Positions 35,194-37,356 of a stretch of DNA of 37,356 nt are shown here, one piece after another; position 1 is the stretch's first letter, and each line of letters starts with the position of its first letter. The stretch is from Phycisphaerae bacterium (GTDB taxonomy: Bacteria; Planctomycetota; Phycisphaerae; UBA1845; UTPLA1): contig JAUIHO010000020.1 in NCBI GenBank assembly GCA_030432035.1, positions 1-37,356 on the forward strand, written 5' to 3'. Position numbers and translations under genes: made by a program. Below the pieces are notes generated by a model. That model was not told the DNA's origin and made no database searches. It was given only the letters and a program-made list of their open reading frames with translations.

Positions 35194-36495
35194 ATGGATG
35201 AAACGCTTTTTACATTCGGCATTCTGACATTTTTTGTCGCCGCCATTTTTCTGCTCGTATACCTTTACGTTGAAAAAGGAACCGTCTTCGACCCGATTGC
35301 AATTAGCTGGGCCGGTTTCATTATTTTCGTTCCCGGCGGCATGATAACTGCTGCAATCTACTCCCCAAATCGGTACACAAAGCCGATCTTGGGCTACACC
35401 ACCGGAATTATTTTCTTAGGTGTGTTTGCCTATGTTCTAGGGTTGTATTCCGGCAGGTTTAAGCGTTTGGCAAGGAAAATACCGACGCCAACTCCGACGT
35501 TATCTTCATTTCAGTTGATTGCGATTTGGTCGATGGCAGTCCCGTGTTTCTTGGCAATTGCATTTGGTGGTTCTTATTTGCCGGGCGGGCTTGCAACTGT
35601 TGTTCAAGGCCTTTCGATGGGGTTTCTTGGCACTATCGCGCTTACTAGCCTAATGGGCATTCTTTCGCGCCAAGGCTTTTTCCTGAAGGTTGCGATGGCT
35701 GCCTCAACCATAGGCTGTACATATTTGGTTCTTCGATTTGTGTTTTCTCGGCGTCCGCTAATCGGCATGATGGTGGCAACGCTGGCATTCTTCTACCGCG
35801 AGAAAGTCATCCGACGTCCGTTGGTCGTGCGCCTTGCGTTTCTGGCGGTCATCCTTGGTTCCGGACTCGTTCTCGGGCAGGTGCTTGCGGCAACCCGAGG
35901 GGCTCGACTTGGAATCGTAAACGAACAGGGCGATGCTTTCGGAAATGCAGCACTCCGACAGTTCATGGGCGGAATTCAGATCAACTGGGTTGTTTACGAG
36001 TATATTATCGATCAGTTTCCCGAAAGTCGTCCCTACCTGATGGGTAGCGGATATGTCCCAGCCTTTCTTTTCTGGATACCGCGATCTATATGGCCCGACA
36101 AGCCCGATGCTTCCGGATGGGTTATTACCCAGATGTATTACAACGAGTCACGCCCGGAAAACAACTTGGCACCGATTTTTGTTGGTGAGGCGTACTGTAA
36201 CTTTGGAGTCTTAGGTGTAGTTGTTGTCTTGTTTATTACGGGTAAGTTTGTCAGACTGCTCAATACCTATTTGGTGACGAACAGCCATAACCAAGTCCTC
36301 TGGTTGGCTTGGCTATTGGCAAGCCCAGACTTTGCAAGCGAATGGCGCGGTGACTTCACATCGATGACGGTGCAGGGATTGTTGCGCGTTATTGTGTTCT
36401 TGGGGCTGGCACTATTGATGGGGACACTCTTTAGGCCCCAGATACAGTCGATGCCGCAACCTGGATATCGTTTGTATTCACCCAGGAATTACTGA
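35194..36495 (+). CDS. Wzy-type O-antigen/polysaccharide polymerase
   Basis: 433 residues with about 10-12 hydrophobic helices and one large hydrophilic loop (about 240-330) carrying VNEQGDAFGNAALRQFMGG, YEYIIDQFPESRPYLMGSGY and FWIPRSIWPDKPDASGWVIT. The GEAYCNFGVLGVVVVLFITG that follows is typical of the oligosaccharide repeat-unit polymerases. Wzy proteins join flipped repeat units on the outer face of the inner membrane. Sequence in this family is very variable, so the call rests on topology, loop pattern and neighbours. Its stop is 6 bases before the mannose guanylyltransferase start. Confidence 0.82.
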   Translation: MDETLFTFGILTFFVAAIFLLVYLYVEKGTVFDPIAISWAGFIIFVPGGMITAAIYSPNRYTKPILGYTTGIIFLGVFAYVLGLYSGRFKRLARKIPTPTPTLSSFQLIAIWSMAVPCFLAIAFGGSYLPGGLATVVQGLSMGFLGTIALTSLMGILSRQGFFLKVAMAASTIGCTYLVLRFVFSRRPLIGMMVATLAFFYREKVIRRPLVVRLAFLAVILGSGLVLGQVLAATRGARLGIVNEQGDAFGNAALRQFMGGIQINWVVYEYIIDQFPESRPYLMGSGYVPAFLFWIPRSIWPDKPDASGWVITQMYYNESRPENNLAPIFVGEAYCNFGVLGVVVVLFITGKFVRLLNTYLVTNSHNQVLWLAWLLASPDFASEWRGDFTSMTVQGLLRVIVFLGLALLMGTLFRPQIQSMPQPGYRLYSPRNY

Positions 36496-36501
36496 CCCGG
36501 C

Positions 36502-37356
36502 ATGCTAACGTCCGACACATGTGCGATCATTATCGCCGGCGGCTCCGGTACGCGGCTATGGCCATTGTCTCGTCGGTCTCGGCCGAAGCAGTTTCTCCGA
36601 CTATTCGGTGAGCGCTCTCTCTTGCAACACGCCTACGACCGGCTCTTAGGATTGATCGAGCCGACCGCCATTTATGTGGTGACCCAACAAGAGATGGTAG
36701 CGGCGACCAAGCGTGATCTACCTGATCTGCCCAGCGAGAACATCATCGCAGAACCCGATATGCGGAATACCGCCAACGCGATTGGGTTGGCCGCACTATT
36801 GCTGCACCGTGAGGCGATCTACCAAAAAATGTTGGTGACGACGGCCGACCATTTGATCGAGCCGGTCGATCGATTTCAGTCGACTGTCAGGACGGCACTA
36901 AATGCAATAGACAGTCGTCCGCATTCATTGGCCACGATGGGCGTGCGCCCCTCGCATCCGCATGTTGGGTACGGTTACCTACACCTAGGAGAAGCGCTTT
37001 CCGACAACACGTTTCGCGTACGTGAATTTAAGGAAAAGCCCGATCGAGCAACTGCGATCCGATACTTGGCCGACGGTCAACATCTTTGGAACAGCGGAAT
37101 GTTTGTTTGGCGGATCGATACGTTGGTGGATGAGATGCGGCGATGCCTGCCCGAAAACATGGCCGGTTTGGAAGAAATTGTTGCTTGCTGGGGCGACGAC
37201 CCACGGCCTCAATTGATTGCCGATCTTTATTCGAAGTTGCGTAAGATCTCTATTGATCACGGTGTGATGGAGAACGCGAAGAATGTGATCACCATTGAGT
37301 TGGGTTGTTCATGGTGGGACGTGGGCTCATGGGATGCTGTGGCAGCGCTGCAACCT
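36502..37356 (+). CDS. manC: Mannose-1-phosphate guanylyltransferase (3' end outside window)
   Basis: Makes GDP-mannose from mannose-1-phosphate and GTP for glycan synthesis. The frame runs from ATG 36502 to the window edge without a stop (285 codons). The signature IIAGGSGTRLWPLSRRSRPK (nucleotide-binding loop) opens it. LVTTADHLIEPVDRF, a YGYLHLG segment and FKEKPDRATAIRYL (conserved EKP) follow, then NSGMFVWRIDTL and SWWDVGSWDAV near the edge. All are typical of ManC/AlgA-type enzymes. Whether it also has the phosphomannose isomerase domain lies beyond the window. It starts 6 bases after wzy and so belongs to the same transcript. Confidence 0.93.
   Translation, partial: MLTSDTCAIIIAGGSGTRLWPLSRRSRPKQFLRLFGERSLLQHAYDRLLGLIEPTAIYVVTQQEMVAATKRDLPDLPSENIIAEPDMRNTANAIGLAALLLHREAIYQKMLVTTADHLIEPVDRFQSTVRTALNAIDSRPHSLATMGVRPSHPHVGYGYLHLGEALSDNTFRVREFKEKPDRATAIRYLADGQHLWNSGMFVWRIDTLVDEMRRCLPENMAGLEEIVACWGDDPRPQLIADLYSKLRKISIDHGVMENAKNVITIELGCSWWDVGSWDAVAALQP

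Overview
The window looks like a chromosomal segment of a Gram-negative bacterium, most likely a planctomycete-type organism. The reasons are a secreted multi-domain protein ending in a dockerin-like calcium-binding tail, many genes without a clear Shine-Dalgarno site, moderate-to-high GC, and many small palindromic intergenic repeats. That lineage call is an inference from gene style; no rRNA or other marker is present. No tRNA, rRNA, CRISPR array, transposase or integrase was seen.

Bases 1-8790 hold the distal half of a respiratory complex I operon: nuoH (cut by the left edge), nuoI, nuoJ, nuoK, nuoL, nuoM, nuoN, all on the + strand. The I/J and K/L junctions are filled with short hairpin repeats. 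A further repeat has been absorbed in frame into the 3' end of nuoM. Bases 8791-12634 carry small single genes: a lipoprotein behind a perfect 15-bp palindrome, a stand-alone GroES-like co-chaperonin, a secreted protein with a degraded nuclease fold between two metal-binding-like motifs, a BtpA-family barrel protein, and (on the - strand) a TauE/SafE-type exporter.

Bases 12635-17007 are a - strand group: enolase, an FtsB/DivIC-like coiled-coil membrane protein, and an ABC-F ATPase, followed by a repeat cluster. The eno-ftsB neighbourhood matches the order known from gamma-proteobacteria. Bases 17419-19890 encode a large secreted kelch-propeller protein. Bases 19949-22750 (- strand) are a tightly overlapping set: possible small ORF, soluble PAS histidine kinase, NtrC-type sigma-54 regulator. 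Alanine dehydrogenase is divergent from it.

Bases 24096-28194 encode a MacA/MacB-type export system: a periplasmic adaptor with a long acidic insertion, an ATPase and a permease. Both ABC genes apparently start at TTG, and the same repeat families fill the gaps between them. From about 28.2 kb to the right edge is a surface-polysaccharide region: a GT-C-type membrane glycosyltransferase, a glycosidase-like lipoprotein, an FkbM methyltransferase, a Wzx-type flippase, a GT4 glycosyltransferase, a Wzy-type polymerase and the start of mannose-1-phosphate guanylyltransferase (cut by the right edge). Its genes are visibly richer in A/T than the respiratory genes, as is common for exchanged polysaccharide loci.

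The most unusual signals are the families of small hairpin repeats, whose stems change in a paired, structure-preserving way between copies, and the secreted nuclease-like protein that appears to have lost catalytic residues.
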